Notes: generated by a model not told the origin, from the letters alone. Shown: positions 24,243-33,463, numbered from the stretch's first letter. The stretch is 64,000 bases of DNA from WSZJ01 sp964590435 (GCA_964590435.1 CAZPWT010000071.1:41697-105696); one strand, 5' to 3'. A program made the numbers and translations.

Positions 24243-25013
24243 TTACCGCGGCGGGTTCCCTCCCGGCTGGATCACGACGCCGCCCCCGCCGCCGTCCATC
24301 GCGAAGCTCCTCGGGCCGCCCGCGAACTTCATGTACTCGTCGTACTTGACCTGCTGCTCGCCGGTCAGGAGCGGCTTGACCGCGGCGTCCTGCTCCTTGC
24401 GGATCGCCTGGCTCTTCTCCCAGGGGTTCTCGCCTTCCTTGCGGTTCGCCCAGAGCTCCTGCTGCTGGGCCGAAGCGGCGGTCAGGATCTTCGCGATTTC
24501 CTCTTTCTGCGTGGAGGAAAGCTGCAGCTTCTCGGTCAGGTCGTTGATCGTGCGGTCGAGGCGCGCCTTCGCCCATTCGGCCATCCGTTTCTTGTCGGCC
24601 TCGGCGCGCTCCTTCTCCTTCGCGGCGAGAACGTCCTCGACGACCTTGCGCATCACCACGTCGTCCGCAACCACGGGACTCCCCTTCGCCGGCGCCGCGC
24701 CCCCGGCCGGCGACGCCACCGCTTCCCGCTTCTGCATCACCGCGACCTCTTCCCGCAGCTTCTTCACTTCGCGAATCGCGTCCCCGAGAGTCTCGATCGC
24801 GACCGCGGGGGCCGGGGCATCGGAGCCGCCCGGCGAAACCTCGCGGGCTTCGCTTCCCGGCGCCACGCCGGTCGCCTTCTCGAGCGAGTTCAGGCGGGTT
24901 TCCACGCGTTCGAGGGTGGAACCGATGCGGCCCAGTTGCGCGGAGGCGAAGACGACGCCCGCGACGGCGCCGACGGAGATGACGAGCGACGCGGCGGAGA
25001 GGGCGTTCGACAT
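24243..25013 (-). CDS. Membrane-anchored coiled-coil protein with LTxxQ-like C-terminus
   Basis: A 256-residue protein: one N-terminal helix (VISVGAVAGVVFASAQ, about 11-26), a coiled coil (RIGSTLERVETRLNSLEK), a Pro/Ala/Gly linker, then a charged helical domain with KLQLSSTQKEEIAKILTAAS and LLTGEQQVKYDEYMKFAGG. The last resembles the LTxxQ motif of Spy/CpxP-like periplasmic helical proteins. A Gly-rich tail follows. Function is unknown; an envelope stress or chaperone role is only an analogy. A TATACA hexamer 30 bp upstream may be its -10. Confidence 0.6.
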   Translation of the reverse strand: MSNALSAASLVISVGAVAGVVFASAQLGRIGSTLERVETRLNSLEKATGVAPGSEAREVSPGGSDAPAPAVAIETLGDAIREVKKLREEVAVMQKREAVASPAGGAAPAKGSPVVADDVVMRKVVEDVLAAKEKERAEADKKRMAEWAKARLDRTINDLTEKLQLSSTQKEEIAKILTAASAQQQELWANRKEGENPWEKSQAIRKEQDAAVKPLLTGEQQVKYDEYMKFAGGPRSFAMDGGGGGVVIQPGGNPPR

Positions 25014-25121
25014 GGTTGGGCTCCTCGGGAGGTCGGTGCAGTGTATACGGGCAGGCGGACGGCCGCGTGAGGGAAGCGGTGAACCGCGGGGGCCCGGCGA
25101 GCGATCAAGCCCGGCGCCGGT

Positions 25122-25127
25122 TAGAAT
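25122..25127 (+). promoter_or_regulatory. Candidate -10 element for the ABC-2 transporter operon
   Basis: TAGAAT ends 11 bp before the ATG at 25139. Transcription would start only a few bases before the start codon, giving a nearly leaderless mRNA. No convincing -35 hexamer is seen, and no Shine-Dalgarno sequence precedes the ATG, which is consistent with a leaderless start. Confidence 0.35.
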
Positions 25128-25138
25128 GCGCCGCCCCC

Positions 25139-26146
25139 ATGCCCCCCGCCCTCCGAACCCAGGCCCTCACCCGCGTCTTCCGCAAGGCGCCGCGCCGCGG
25201 CGCGCCGGCGCAGGAGTTCCGTGCCGTCGACGGCGTGGACCTGGAGATCCAGCCGGGGGAACTGTTCGGGCTCCTTGGGCCGAACGGCGCGGGGAAGACG
25301 ACGCTCATCAAGATCCTGTGCACCCTCCTGTTCCCGACTTCCGGCGTCGCCGAGGTCTGCGGGCTCGACATCGTGAAGGACTGCGAGCGCGTCCGCGAGA
25401 AGATCAACATGGTCAGCGGCGGGGAGCCCAGCGGGTACGGCCTGCTGACGATCCGCGAGCAGCTCTGGGTGTTCTCGCAGCTCTACGGGCTGACGACGAA
25501 GGAAGCGCTTTCGCGGATCGACCGGATGATCGAGCAGTACGGGCTGACGAAGGACGCGGGGACGAAGATCAATCGGCTGTCGACGGGAATGCGGCAGAAG
25601 ATGAACCTGATCCGCGGGTTCATGACGAACCCCTCGGTGCTGTTCCTCGACGAGCCGACGCTCGGGCTCGACGCGCACATCGCCCGGCAGGCGCGCGGCT
25701 TCATCCGGGACTGGATGGCGGAGGACCGGACGCGCGCCCTTCTGCTCACGACGCACTACCTCGCCGAGGCGCAGGAGCTGTGCGACCGCGTGGCGATCAT
25801 CTACCAGGGGCGGATCCGGGCGTGCGACACGCCGGCGAATCTCATCGCGGCGAACCGCGGCGACGCGGTCTTCGAGGTCACCCTCTCGGGCCTCGACGGG
25901 CAGGCGGAGAAACTCCGCGCCGACGCCGACATGAAAGTCTCGCGCCTCGACGCCGACCCCGCCGCCGGTCGCACCGTCGTCCGATTCACCCTCCCCGACG
26001 ACGCCGCTCTCCCCGGCGCCCTTTCGCGCATGGCGGCGCTCGGCGGCCGCGTCGTGAACCTCTCGAAGCACGAGGTCACGCTCGAGGACGTCTTCGTGAA
26101 GATCGCCGGGCAGTCGATCGCGGAAGCGGAGAAGGCGTCGGAATGA
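25139..26146 (+). CDS. ABC-2 transporter ATP-binding protein
   Basis: A 335-residue ATPase: Walker A GPNGAGKTT, signature LSTGMRQKMNLIRGF, Walker B VLFLDEPTLGLDA and H-loop LLLTTHYLAEAQELCDRVAII. The last segment is typical of DrrA/CcmA-like exporters of drugs, lipids or polysaccharides. Residues about 240-335 form the C-terminal regulatory domain of this family (VFEVTLSGLDG to VTLEDVFVKIAG). ATG 25139 is chosen because codons upstream have no homology. It overlaps the first permease gene (ATGA), making an operon of one ATPase and two permeases. Confidence 0.9.
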   Translation: MPPALRTQALTRVFRKAPRRGAPAQEFRAVDGVDLEIQPGELFGLLGPNGAGKTTLIKILCTLLFPTSGVAEVCGLDIVKDCERVREKINMVSGGEPSGYGLLTIREQLWVFSQLYGLTTKEALSRIDRMIEQYGLTKDAGTKINRLSTGMRQKMNLIRGFMTNPSVLFLDEPTLGLDAHIARQARGFIRDWMAEDRTRALLLTTHYLAEAQELCDRVAIIYQGRIRACDTPANLIAANRGDAVFEVTLSGLDGQAEKLRADADMKVSRLDADPAAGRTVVRFTLPDDAALPGALSRMAALGGRVVNLSKHEVTLEDVFVKIAGQSIAEAEKASE

Positions 26147-26952
26147 GCTCGTTCGCGAACAACATGAGGGCGGCCGGGGCGCGGGCGTGGATCCGCGTCG
26201 TGGCGGCGAACCGCGAGCTGTCGTGGGTCTTCTTCGAGACGCTGCTTCCCGCGATGACGACCGCGGGGTACGTGCTGGTCTACCGCGCGCTGGGCGCCCC
26301 GCCGGTGTTCGAGTCATACGTGATCCTCGGCGGCGTCATGACGGCGTTCTGGCTCAACGTACTGTGGGGGATGGCCGCCCAGTTCTTCTGGGAGAAGGAC
26401 ATGGGCAATCTCGACATCTACATGATGGCGCCGATCTCGCGCATGTCGATCCTGCTCGGGATGGCCGTCGGCGGGATGCTCGGGACCGCGATGCGCTCCG
26501 CGGTGATCCTCATCCTCGGCATCGTCGTCTTCCGCGTGCAGTTCCAGCTCGGCGGGCTCGCCGCCGCGTTCGGGATTTTCCTCCTCGCCATGACCGCCCT
26601 CTACGGGCTCGGCATGATGCTCGCCTCGCTCTTCCTCCTGTTCGGCCGCGGCGCCCAGCGCTGGGTCGAGGTCGCGCAGGAGCCGATTTACCTGCTCTCG
26701 GGATTCAACTTCCCCCTCTCCAGCCTCGGCGGCACCACCGCCGCCATCGCCTCGGCGTTCCCCCTTGCGCTCGGCATCGACGCGATCCGCCAGACCGCGC
26801 TCGGCAGCCGGAACGGCTTCCTCCCCGTCTGGATCGAAACCTCCGTCCTCGCCGGGCTCGCCGTCGTCTTCTTCCTCCTCGCCCGCTGGATGCTCCGCCT
26901 CATGGAAGACCGCGCCAAGCGCGAGGGAAGGCTGACGCTCAAATGGCAGTAG
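26143..26952 (+). CDS. ABC-2 type permease (first)
   Basis: A 269-residue membrane protein with about six helices, for example AMTTAGYVLVYRALG, VILGGVMTAFWLNVLWGMAA and AAFGIFLLAMTALYGLGMMLA. The segment EPIYLLSGFNFPLSSLGG resembles the conserved re-entrant region of ABC-2 permeases. It probably pairs with the next gene product as a heterodimer. The ATG overlaps the ATPase stop and the 3' end overlaps the second permease by 10 bp. Confidence 0.85.
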   Translation: MSSFANNMRAAGARAWIRVVAANRELSWVFFETLLPAMTTAGYVLVYRALGAPPVFESYVILGGVMTAFWLNVLWGMAAQFFWEKDMGNLDIYMMAPISRMSILLGMAVGGMLGTAMRSAVILILGIVVFRVQFQLGGLAAAFGIFLLAMTALYGLGMMLASLFLLFGRGAQRWVEVAQEPIYLLSGFNFPLSSLGGTTAAIASAFPLALGIDAIRQTALGSRNGFLPVWIETSVLAGLAVVFFLLARWMLRLMEDRAKREGRLTLKWQ

Positions 26953-27773
26953 CCTTCACCCTGAAAAAAATCGCGACCGCCTTCACCCTCGCCTGGAAAA
27001 AAGAGGCGAACTGGACCAGCCTCCCCGTCTACCTCCTCTACTCCCTCGCGCGCCCCGTCTCCGGCGCCCTCGTCATCTGGGTCATGTCTGTCGCCGCCGG
27101 CCGCCCCCCCGGCTACCTCCTCCCCGCCTGGTTCTCCCTCGCCGCATTCCAGCTCGTCCCCGCCGTCCTCGGCGGAACCTCGTGGTGCGTCCTCGAGGAC
27201 CGCGAGCGATACCAGATGTTCAAGTACATCTACCTCGCCCCGGGAAGCGCCGTCCCCTACCTCGCCGGCCACGCCCTCGCCCGCGCCGTCCAGGCCCTCG
27301 TCGGCGCCGCGGCCCTCGTCGCCGCCGGCGCCCTCCTCCTCGGCCTCCGTCCCCCCGAATTTCATCCGCTCCTCCTCGCCGCCACTCTCGCCCTCGGCCT
27401 CACCACCCTCCTCTTCCTCGGCCTCGCCCTCGCCGGCATGTCCCTCCACATCGCCCGCCACGGACACTTCATGACCGAATCCATCGGCGGCATCTTCTTC
27501 CTCTTCTCCGCCGCCGTCTTCCCCATCGATACCCTCCCCGCCTGGATGCGCCTCGTCTCCTACGCTTCCCCCGTCACCTGGTGGCTCGAACTCTTCCGCC
27601 GCTCCCTCGGCCTCCGCTTCGGCCACGCCCTCGACGGCCTCCCTTCCTCCGCGATCCTCGGCATCCTCGCCGGCTTTTGCGCCGCCAGCGTCGCCGCCGG
27701 CCTCCTGGGGTGGACGGCCGGGGAGCGCAAGGCCAAATGGAAGGGCCTGCTGGACACGACGACGGCTTACTGA
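26943..27773 (+). CDS. ABC-2 type permease (second)
   Basis: A 276-residue permease. It begins MAVAFTLKKIATAFTLAWKK, shows about six helices and contains ESIGGIFFLFSAAVFPIDTLPAW, the ABC-2 signature-like loop, then SYASPVTWWLELFRRSLG. Codon use is conspicuously C-rich in third positions compared with the first permease. ATG 26943 lies inside the previous gene, a normal coupled arrangement. The substrate cannot be deduced. Confidence 0.85.
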   Translation: MAVAFTLKKIATAFTLAWKKEANWTSLPVYLLYSLARPVSGALVIWVMSVAAGRPPGYLLPAWFSLAAFQLVPAVLGGTSWCVLEDRERYQMFKYIYLAPGSAVPYLAGHALARAVQALVGAAALVAAGALLLGLRPPEFHPLLLAATLALGLTTLLFLGLALAGMSLHIARHGHFMTESIGGIFFLFSAAVFPIDTLPAWMRLVSYASPVTWWLELFRRSLGLRFGHALDGLPSSAILGILAGFCAASVAAGLLGWTAGERKAKWKGLLDTTTAY

Positions 27774-27819
27774 ACCTTGGGGCACAGCTTTCGTTGCAGA
27801 ATCAGGCCCCTCACGTTCT

Positions 27820-27825
27820 TATAAT
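27820..27825 (+). promoter_or_regulatory. Candidate -10 element TATAAT
   Basis: A perfect TATAAT in the 123-bp gap between the ABC-2 permease and the zinc-ribbon protein, 71 bp before its ATG. TTGCAG at 27794-27799 could be the -35, but the spacer would be 20 bp, longer than optimal. Confidence 0.45.
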
Positions 27826-27896
27826 GGGCTGCACGCGGCGTCCCGGGGGTCGCCACGTGTCGCGCCTAACCTCCCCGGCCCTCCAGGAGCTTCATC

Positions 27897-29597
27897 ATGT
27901 CCGAGTGCCGTCGCTGCAACGCCGAGATCTCGCCGGCCGACGTGCAGAAGGGCCGCGCTCTCCAGCGCGGGGAGTTCTGGTACTGCCCGACGTGCGTGGC
28001 GGACGCCCGCGCGGCCAAAGCCGGAGCTCCGGCAGCGGCCGCTCCCGCGAGGGCCTCGGCCGTCGCGGCGAGGCCGTCGGCCAGCGGCGCCCAGCGCGCC
28101 CCGGCGAGCGGCGCCGTCCCGGGCCTGAAGCAGGCTCCCCCGCCGAGTTCCACCAAGCTCAAGCCCGCCCCGGCCCCGGCGTCCCGCAAGGTCGCCGCGC
28201 CGCCGCCGCAGGAGGAACTGCTCGACGACGAACCGGCCGAAGAAGAAGCTCCCGCCCCGGCCCGCACGCCCGGCCGCGGCACGCCGGCCTCCAGCCGCCT
28301 CGGCCGCGCCTCAGGCCCCGCTTCCAGCAAGATCCGCAAGTCGGCCCCGCCCCCCGAAGACGAACCGGCCGCCAGCGGTTCCCTCCGCAAGAAAATCGGC
28401 TTCAAGGACGGCAGCGCCGGCGTGAAGCCGATGTCGAACCAGACGCTCATGATGTGGGCGATCGGCGGCGTCGCCGTCTTCCTGATCGCCGGCGGCATCT
28501 TCTTCACCCTGATCATCAAGCGCGGCCGCGAATCGTCGCGCGTGAAGCAGAACCTGGCGGACTGCAAGGAGACGCAGGACGCCGTGGAACGCCTGCTGCG
28601 CGAGAAGCCCAGGGATTTCGAAGCCATCGACCAGGCGTACGACAAGTTCAAGGCCGCCGCGGAGCACCAGCCGAAGTACGCCGGCGCCTACGAGGACATC
28701 ACCAAGCTGGTTCTTCGCCGCAAAGAGCACCACAAGCTCAAGAAGAGCGCGATGGAGGAGATCGGCGGCGTCGTCGCGACCCTGGGAACGGTGGAAGGCA
28801 CGGACGAGGGCCTGCGCAAAGTCAAGAAGGCGCTGGCACTGGTGAAGTCGGTCGAGTGGGTTCTCGACGAGCAGAAGGAATTCCAGAATCGCCTGCTGGA
28901 CGTGCTCAAGTCCGCTCGGAACGCCGGCGAAAAGGGCATGGCCGAGGCGACGCCCAACTGGCAGCTCATCGCCGGTGCCTACGTCGTCGCCACGACGATC
29001 TCCGGCGCCCTGCCCCCCGAGGTGTTCCCCGCCCAGGATGCCCAGGCGCTCGGCCGCGCGGCCGACGACGCGATCGCCAAGCGCTACGACGACCCCGCCT
29101 ACATGGCCAAGTTCCCGTTCACCGAAATCAACATGGGGGACATGAAGGGCGATCCCGACCTGGTGATCGCGACGGGCGCGGACGGGCTCACGATCGAGAA
29201 CAAGGGCACGGGCGCAGGATTCTTCTGGCTCAACCGCCCCGTCGGATGGCAGGACTACACGCTGCGCGTCGACTTCACCGCCGGGGAAGAAGGCCTGGTC
29301 ATCTTCCAGCGGCTGGCGGCGGGCGAAGGCGCCACGCCGGCGGTACAGCACGACGTGCGGATCATGATCGCCTCAGGCGGCGTGAAGGCGAACGAGCGCG
29401 TGGCCGTGGACTTCATGGTGTTCGGCGGACGCTTCCGCCTCGGCAAGGCGCTGAAATTCGCCGGAACGCCGGGCCGGTGCGCACCGTCCGGGTCGAGGGC
29501 GGGCGGGTTCTCGCTCCGCATCGCGCCGGGGACGAAGGTGCAGATCCACAAGATCGAGGTGCAGGTGTACCAGGAAGAGGAAGTTGAGAAGAAGTAG
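27897..29597 (+). CDS. Zinc-ribbon, single-pass membrane protein with DUF1080/lectin-like C-terminus
   Basis: A 566-residue protein of unknown role. C4xxC7 and C30xxC33 form a short zinc ribbon. An Ala/Pro/Ser-rich linker follows (about 40-170), then one helix (MWAIGGVAVFLIAGGIFFTL, about 183-203). A helical extracytoplasmic stretch comes next. The final 150 residues read like a concanavalin-type jelly roll: LTIENKGTGAGFFWLNRPV, YTLRVDFTAGEEGLVIFQ, IHKIEVQVYQ. The zinc ribbon would be cytoplasmic and the jelly roll outside. AGGAG lies 8 bp before the ATG, and a strong terminator follows, so it is a single-gene unit. Confidence 0.65.
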   Translation: MSECRRCNAEISPADVQKGRALQRGEFWYCPTCVADARAAKAGAPAAAAPARASAVAARPSASGAQRAPASGAVPGLKQAPPPSSTKLKPAPAPASRKVAAPPPQEELLDDEPAEEEAPAPARTPGRGTPASSRLGRASGPASSKIRKSAPPPEDEPAASGSLRKKIGFKDGSAGVKPMSNQTLMMWAIGGVAVFLIAGGIFFTLIIKRGRESSRVKQNLADCKETQDAVERLLREKPRDFEAIDQAYDKFKAAAEHQPKYAGAYEDITKLVLRRKEHHKLKKSAMEEIGGVVATLGTVEGTDEGLRKVKKALALVKSVEWVLDEQKEFQNRLLDVLKSARNAGEKGMAEATPNWQLIAGAYVVATTISGALPPEVFPAQDAQALGRAADDAIAKRYDDPAYMAKFPFTEINMGDMKGDPDLVIATGADGLTIENKGTGAGFFWLNRPVGWQDYTLRVDFTAGEEGLVIFQRLAAGEGATPAVQHDVRIMIASGGVKANERVAVDFMVFGGRFRLGKALKFAGTPGRCAPSGSRAGGFSLRIAPGTKVQIHKIEVQVYQEEEVEKK

Positions 29598-29615
29598 GGC
29601 GTTCGGCAAACCCGA

Positions 29616-29652
29616 AGAACCGCGAGGCGACCCCTCGCGGTTCTTTTTTTTT
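29616..29652 (+). terminator. Rho-independent terminator
   Basis: Perfect 13-bp stem AAGAACCGCGAGG / CCTCGCGGTTCTT with loop CGACC, followed by a run of T. It ends the zinc-ribbon gene; the T-run touches the stop codon of the convergent U32 gene. Confidence 0.93.
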
Positions 29653-32125
29653 ACATCCCCAGCGGGCCGCGCGTGACGCCGAAGAATTTCGACGCGTTGA
29701 AACGTCGCCAGAGATCCGCCCCCGACGACCGCCCTTCCAGCGCGTCCAGGTACGCCCCCCGGATCGCGACCGCCTCTTCCCCGCTCTCTTCGAGGAATTC
29801 GACGCGGAAGCGGGAGAGGCGGAGGCGGCGCATGTCGGCGAGGAATTCGCCGGCGGACTGGGCGACGGCGTTGAAGACGGTGTTGCGGCAGCCGACGTCC
29901 GCCTTGACCGGGTGCTCGTAGCCGACGCGGTCGCGCAGGGCCACCTTGTGCGTGTCGCAGGGGCGGCCGCAGTCGCGCCAGTCGCGGCCGTTCGAGAGGC
30001 GGGCGGCGAAGACGCAGTGCTCGTTATGGAACATCGGCATGTGCTGGTGCACGACGGTCTCGAGCCACCGCGGGGGAACGGCGCGCGCCAGGTCCGAGAG
30101 CTGCGCGAAGTCGCAGTCGTAGGCCGGCGTCAGGAACTCCATCCGCAGGTCCATGAGCGCCGCCGCCGTGAGCTCGTTCGCGCAGTTCATCGAGAAATCC
30201 GCCGCCAGCGGCATCGCCGGAGACTGCGCGCGGAACCAGTCGATCGCCCCCGGGTTCCGCGCCAGCACCCCGTCCGGCGCCGCCTTCAGGATGTTCCCGA
30301 ACACCCGCAGCTCCTCGCCCGGCTTCTGGATCCGCGGCGTGGCGAGCCACACGGAAGCGCCGGCGGCGCGGAGCCGCGGGACGGCCTCCAGGTATTTCAC
30401 CGGGTCCTCGTAGTCGAGATACAGCCGGCCGCCCAGCGGCGCAAGCGCCGCGGCCTGAGCGGCGTCGCGGGCCAGCGAGGACAGTTCCACCGGGTGCGCT
30501 GAGTCGTCGCGCGGGATCGCCGCGCGGAGGACGGGAAGCGCCGGCGCCGCCGCGACCGCGTGGCGCACCGAGTCGCGCCGCAGCGCGTCCAGCCGCTCGA
30601 CGAGTTCGCGGCGCAGCGCGTTCAGCGACGAAAGCGGCACGATGACGTCCCCTTCGAGCCGGTTTTCGAGCGACCGCAACTCGAACGGCGACCCGCCCAT
30701 GCGACCGAGCTGTTCCCGGAGCGTCGCCTCGCCGAGCGGCCGCTTCAGCGCGGCCTCCAACGGCCTTTCCGTCTCTGCCGACGCCTCGTGCCCCGCGTCG
30801 TCCCTCATCACGGCGCGCAGGCGCTCGCCGGCACGCCCCGTCACCACCAGGTCCACCGGCGACCGGCGCTTCGGCTCCTCCCCTTCCCACGTCTCGCGCA
30901 ACTTCTTTGTCAGCGCGGGGTCGTCGGTTTTCCACACGCGGTCCCCGGCACGGACGGGCGACAGGTCGAGGCTGTGCGCGAACGCGAGCTCCACCCGGCC
31001 GCCCTCGGCCGTCGCCGCGCGCTGCCCGCCCGTGAACACCTCGAACACTCGCCCGCCGAGCTCCTCCCGCTCCGGGTGCCCCTGGTCGAACACGACGCCG
31101 TCGCCGGGCTTCACGGGGGCGGCCGTGAGCAGGCTCACGCGCCCGCGCGAGACTCCCTCGACCGTCCCGAGCAGGATGCCGCGCTTCTTCGGCGACAGCC
31201 CCCGCACCAGCTCCTGGTGGTTTACCCCCGACAGGAACCCGTTCGAGAACCCGCGCGAGAACGACAGCTCGAGCTCGCGCACGCGCTCGCGCGACGGCGC
31301 CGCCGTGCGCCCCGCGCAGGCCTTGTCGATTTCGTCGCGATAGAAGCGGGTCACGTTGGCGACGTAATCCGCGGTCTTGAGGCGCCCCTCGATCTTGAGG
31401 GAAGCGACGCCGATGTCGACGAGGCGCGGGAGGACTTCGTACGCGGCGAGGTCCTGCGGCGAGATCAGGTACTTCACGTCGTCGCCGTCGCGCGGCACCC
31501 CGTCGACGACGAGGTCGTACGGCAGCCGGCACGCCTGCGCGCACGCCCCGCGGTTGGCGGAGCGGCCGCCGAGCGCCTCGCTCGTGAGGCACTGCCCGGA
31601 GTAGGCGACGCAGAGGGCGCCGTGCACGAACACCTCGACGGGCAGGTCGCACGAGCGGCGGATCGCGGCGATTTCGTCGACCGACAGCTCGCGCGCCAGG
31701 ATTGCCCGCGTCGCCCCGGCAGCCTGAGCGAACCGCAGCGATTCCGCGGAGGTAACAGTCATCTGGGTGGAAGCGTGGATCTCGAGTGTCGGGGCGACGG
31801 CGCGGGCGAGGCGGGCGACGCCGATGTCCTGCACGATGACCGCGTCCGCCCCCGCCGCCGCGATGCCGCGCAGCATCGCCTCCGCTTCTTCCATTTCACC
31901 GCTGAAGATCAGCGTGTTGAACGCGACGTAACCGCGGACGCCGCGGGAGTGTAGGAAGCGAATGGTGGCGGGGAGTTCCTCGACGGTGAAGTTGTGGGCG
32001 CGGGCCCGGGCGCTGTATTTCGCGAGGCCGAAGTAGACGGCGTCGGCGCCGTTCTCCACGGCGGCGCGGAGGCAATCGAAGTCGCCGGCGGGGGAAAGGA
32101 GCTCGGGCTTGCGGAGGGGGGGCAT
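29651..32125 (-). CDS. U32 family protein, RlhA-like (rRNA hydroxylation type)
   Basis: An 824-residue member of the peptidase U32 family. The N-terminal half is a TIM-barrel: ELLSPAGDFDCLRAAVENGADAVYFG, then the U32 signature FVHGALCVAYSGQC and the cysteine-rich NRGACAQACR (about 175-210). These Cys residues hold an iron-sulfur cluster in characterised members. A DUF3656-like region follows from about 370, as in E. coli RlhA (5-hydroxycytidine in 23S rRNA), which is about 650 residues. The C-terminal third adds a second barrel-like domain with further Cys (FNEHCVF-like HNEHCVF, GRPCDTHKVALRD). Despite the family name protease activity is doubtful. Confidence 0.8.
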   Translation of the reverse strand: MPPLRKPELLSPAGDFDCLRAAVENGADAVYFGLAKYSARARAHNFTVEELPATIRFLHSRGVRGYVAFNTLIFSGEMEEAEAMLRGIAAAGADAVIVQDIGVARLARAVAPTLEIHASTQMTVTSAESLRFAQAAGATRAILARELSVDEIAAIRRSCDLPVEVFVHGALCVAYSGQCLTSEALGGRSANRGACAQACRLPYDLVVDGVPRDGDDVKYLISPQDLAAYEVLPRLVDIGVASLKIEGRLKTADYVANVTRFYRDEIDKACAGRTAAPSRERVRELELSFSRGFSNGFLSGVNHQELVRGLSPKKRGILLGTVEGVSRGRVSLLTAAPVKPGDGVVFDQGHPEREELGGRVFEVFTGGQRAATAEGGRVELAFAHSLDLSPVRAGDRVWKTDDPALTKKLRETWEGEEPKRRSPVDLVVTGRAGERLRAVMRDDAGHEASAETERPLEAALKRPLGEATLREQLGRMGGSPFELRSLENRLEGDVIVPLSSLNALRRELVERLDALRRDSVRHAVAAAPALPVLRAAIPRDDSAHPVELSSLARDAAQAAALAPLGGRLYLDYEDPVKYLEAVPRLRAAGASVWLATPRIQKPGEELRVFGNILKAAPDGVLARNPGAIDWFRAQSPAMPLAADFSMNCANELTAAALMDLRMEFLTPAYDCDFAQLSDLARAVPPRWLETVVHQHMPMFHNEHCVFAARLSNGRDWRDCGRPCDTHKVALRDRVGYEHPVKADVGCRNTVFNAVAQSAGEFLADMRRLRLSRFRVEFLEESGEEAVAIRGAYLDALEGRSSGADLWRRFNASKFFGVTRGPLGM

Positions 32126-32182
32126 CGGAATCCGGAAGGGTAAAGGGTGCCGGCCCGCTTGGGAACAGCGGCCACACTTTAA

Positions 32183-32211
32183 TTATCATAAATACTTTAA
32201 AATAGTATAAT
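32183..32211 (+). promoter_or_regulatory. Sigma70-like promoter in an AT-rich island
   Basis: TTATCA (32183-32188), 17-bp spacer, perfect TATAAT (32206-32211). It lies in a short AT-rich island (about 32176-32214) that stands out against the GC-rich surroundings. Transcription would start near 32218, about 50 bp before the ATG of the 68-residue gene. The island also contains the small inverted repeat ATACT...AGTAT. Confidence 0.7.
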
Positions 32212-32266
32212 GCGTGCATATCGTAAGAACGCCGCGCGAACCGACCTTCCCGGGGGGGAACCCGAC

Positions 32267-32473
32267 ATGCGCATCCGCCTCACGTCCCACACGCTTCACC
32301 GCACCTGGTTCTTCGACGTCGCCGAGGCGCTCGACTCTTCCACCCAGATGATCAAGGGCAAGGTGGCCGCCTTCCTGCGCACCCAGTACTCGCGCATCCC
32401 CGACCTCGAGATGGCCCTCATCGACGCCACCGGCAAGGTCGTCAAGGTCGTCTACAAGCGCGAGCCTCGCTAG
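32267..32473 (+). CDS. Small conserved-looking protein of unknown function
   Basis: A 68-residue protein (MRIRLTSHTLHRTWFFDVAE...) with an alternating basic/hydrophobic pattern ending in ALIDATGKVVKVVYKREPR; it looks like a small alpha/beta domain. I do not recognise the family. The ATG at 32267 is preferred because GGGGGGAA lies 8 bp upstream; the ATG at 32210 would fall inside the predicted -10 element. It has its own good promoter and no operon partner, which suggests strong independent expression. The stop codon overlaps that of the convergent ubiA-like gene. Confidence 0.6.
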   Translation: MRIRLTSHTLHRTWFFDVAEALDSSTQMIKGKVAAFLRTQYSRIPDLEMALIDATGKVVKVVYKREPR

Positions 32474-33324
32474 CGTCGCAGGTACAGGTCCGCCAGCACC
32501 GCCGCCATCATCCCGAAGCTCACCACCGCGTTCACGTGGAAGAACGCCCGGTTCACCTTCCCCAGGTCGTCCGGCCGCACGATCAGGTGCTCGTACCCCA
32601 GCAGCAGCGCGATCCCCGCCACCCCCGCGCCGTACCACGCCCCCAGGCCGCAGAGCACCAGCGGCAGCGCGAAGACCCCGATCGTCAGCGCGTGCAGCGC
32701 CGCCGCCACCCGCAGGGCCCCCGGCACCCCCAGCGCCGCCGGCACCGAATGCAGCCCCTTCCGCCGGTCGAACTCCACGTCCATGCAGGCGTACAGGATG
32801 TCGAACCCCGCGGTCCACAGCAGCACCCCCGCGCCGAGCAGCCACGGCAACGGGTGCCACTCGGGGCGGATCGCGAGCCACGCGCCGACCGGCGCGATCG
32901 CCAGCGACAGCCCGAGGAAGAAATGGCACAGCGCGGTGAAGCGCTTCGTCAAGCTGTAGAACATCACGATCGCGAGCGCGAGCGGCGAGAGCATGAGGGT
33001 CAGGCGGTTCAGGAGCGCCGCCGCGCCGACGAAGGTTGCGGCGCAGGCCACGGTGAACAGCAGCGCCCCCGCCCGCGACACCTCCCCTTTCGGGATCGCC
33101 CTCCCCGCCGTCCGAGGGTTCTCCGCGTCGATCCCCGCGTCCGCCCAGCGGTTGAACGCCATCGCCGCCGCCCGGGCGCTCACCATCGCCACGAGGATCA
33201 GCCCGTACTCCCGCGGAAGCCACTTCCCCCCCGCCGCCACCACCGCCGCCGCCGCCGCGAACGGCAGCGCGAACAGCGAGTGCTGGATCTTGATCATCTC
33301 CAGCAGGACGAGGATCTTCTTCAC
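32470..33324 (-). CDS. UbiA family prenyltransferase (quinone biosynthesis)
   Basis: A 284-residue integral membrane prenyltransferase. Both Asp-rich motifs are present: NRWADAGID in the first cytoplasmic loop and DVEFDRRKG in the second. FYSLTKRFTALCHFFLGLSLAIAP is typical of the UbiA/MqnP group that prenylates 4-hydroxybenzoate or a menaquinone precursor. About eight helices are predicted. GTG 33324 gives a start (MKKILVLLEMIKIQHSLFAL) that aligns with the family; a GTG at 33387 would add 21 basic residues. No other quinone genes are in the window, so the acceptor substrate is open. Confidence 0.85.
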   Translation of the reverse strand: MKKILVLLEMIKIQHSLFALPFAAAAAVVAAGGKWLPREYGLILVAMVSARAAAMAFNRWADAGIDAENPRTAGRAIPKGEVSRAGALLFTVACAATFVGAAALLNRLTLMLSPLALAIVMFYSLTKRFTALCHFFLGLSLAIAPVGAWLAIRPEWHPLPWLLGAGVLLWTAGFDILYACMDVEFDRRKGLHSVPAALGVPGALRVAAALHALTIGVFALPLVLCGLGAWYGAGVAGIALLLGYEHLIVRPDDLGKVNRAFFHVNAVVSFGMMAAVLADLYLRR

Positions 33325-33406
33325 CCCGCCAAGGTAGCCCGCCGCCACGCCCCCGGCAAGCCGCCGCCGCCGCTTTCCGCTCCTCACGCCGCAGCCCCCG
33401 TTTCCG

Positions 33407-33412
33407 TATACT
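33407..33412 (+). promoter_or_regulatory. Candidate -10 element for the HEAT-S41 gene
   Basis: TATACT 51 bp before the ATG at 33464. It is the best -10 hexamer in this divergent gap; no matching -35 is evident. Confidence 0.35.
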
Positions 33413-33463
33413 CTCTCGTCCCAAACGATGCCTTTTCACCCCCGGGGGCCTTCAGGAGATCCC

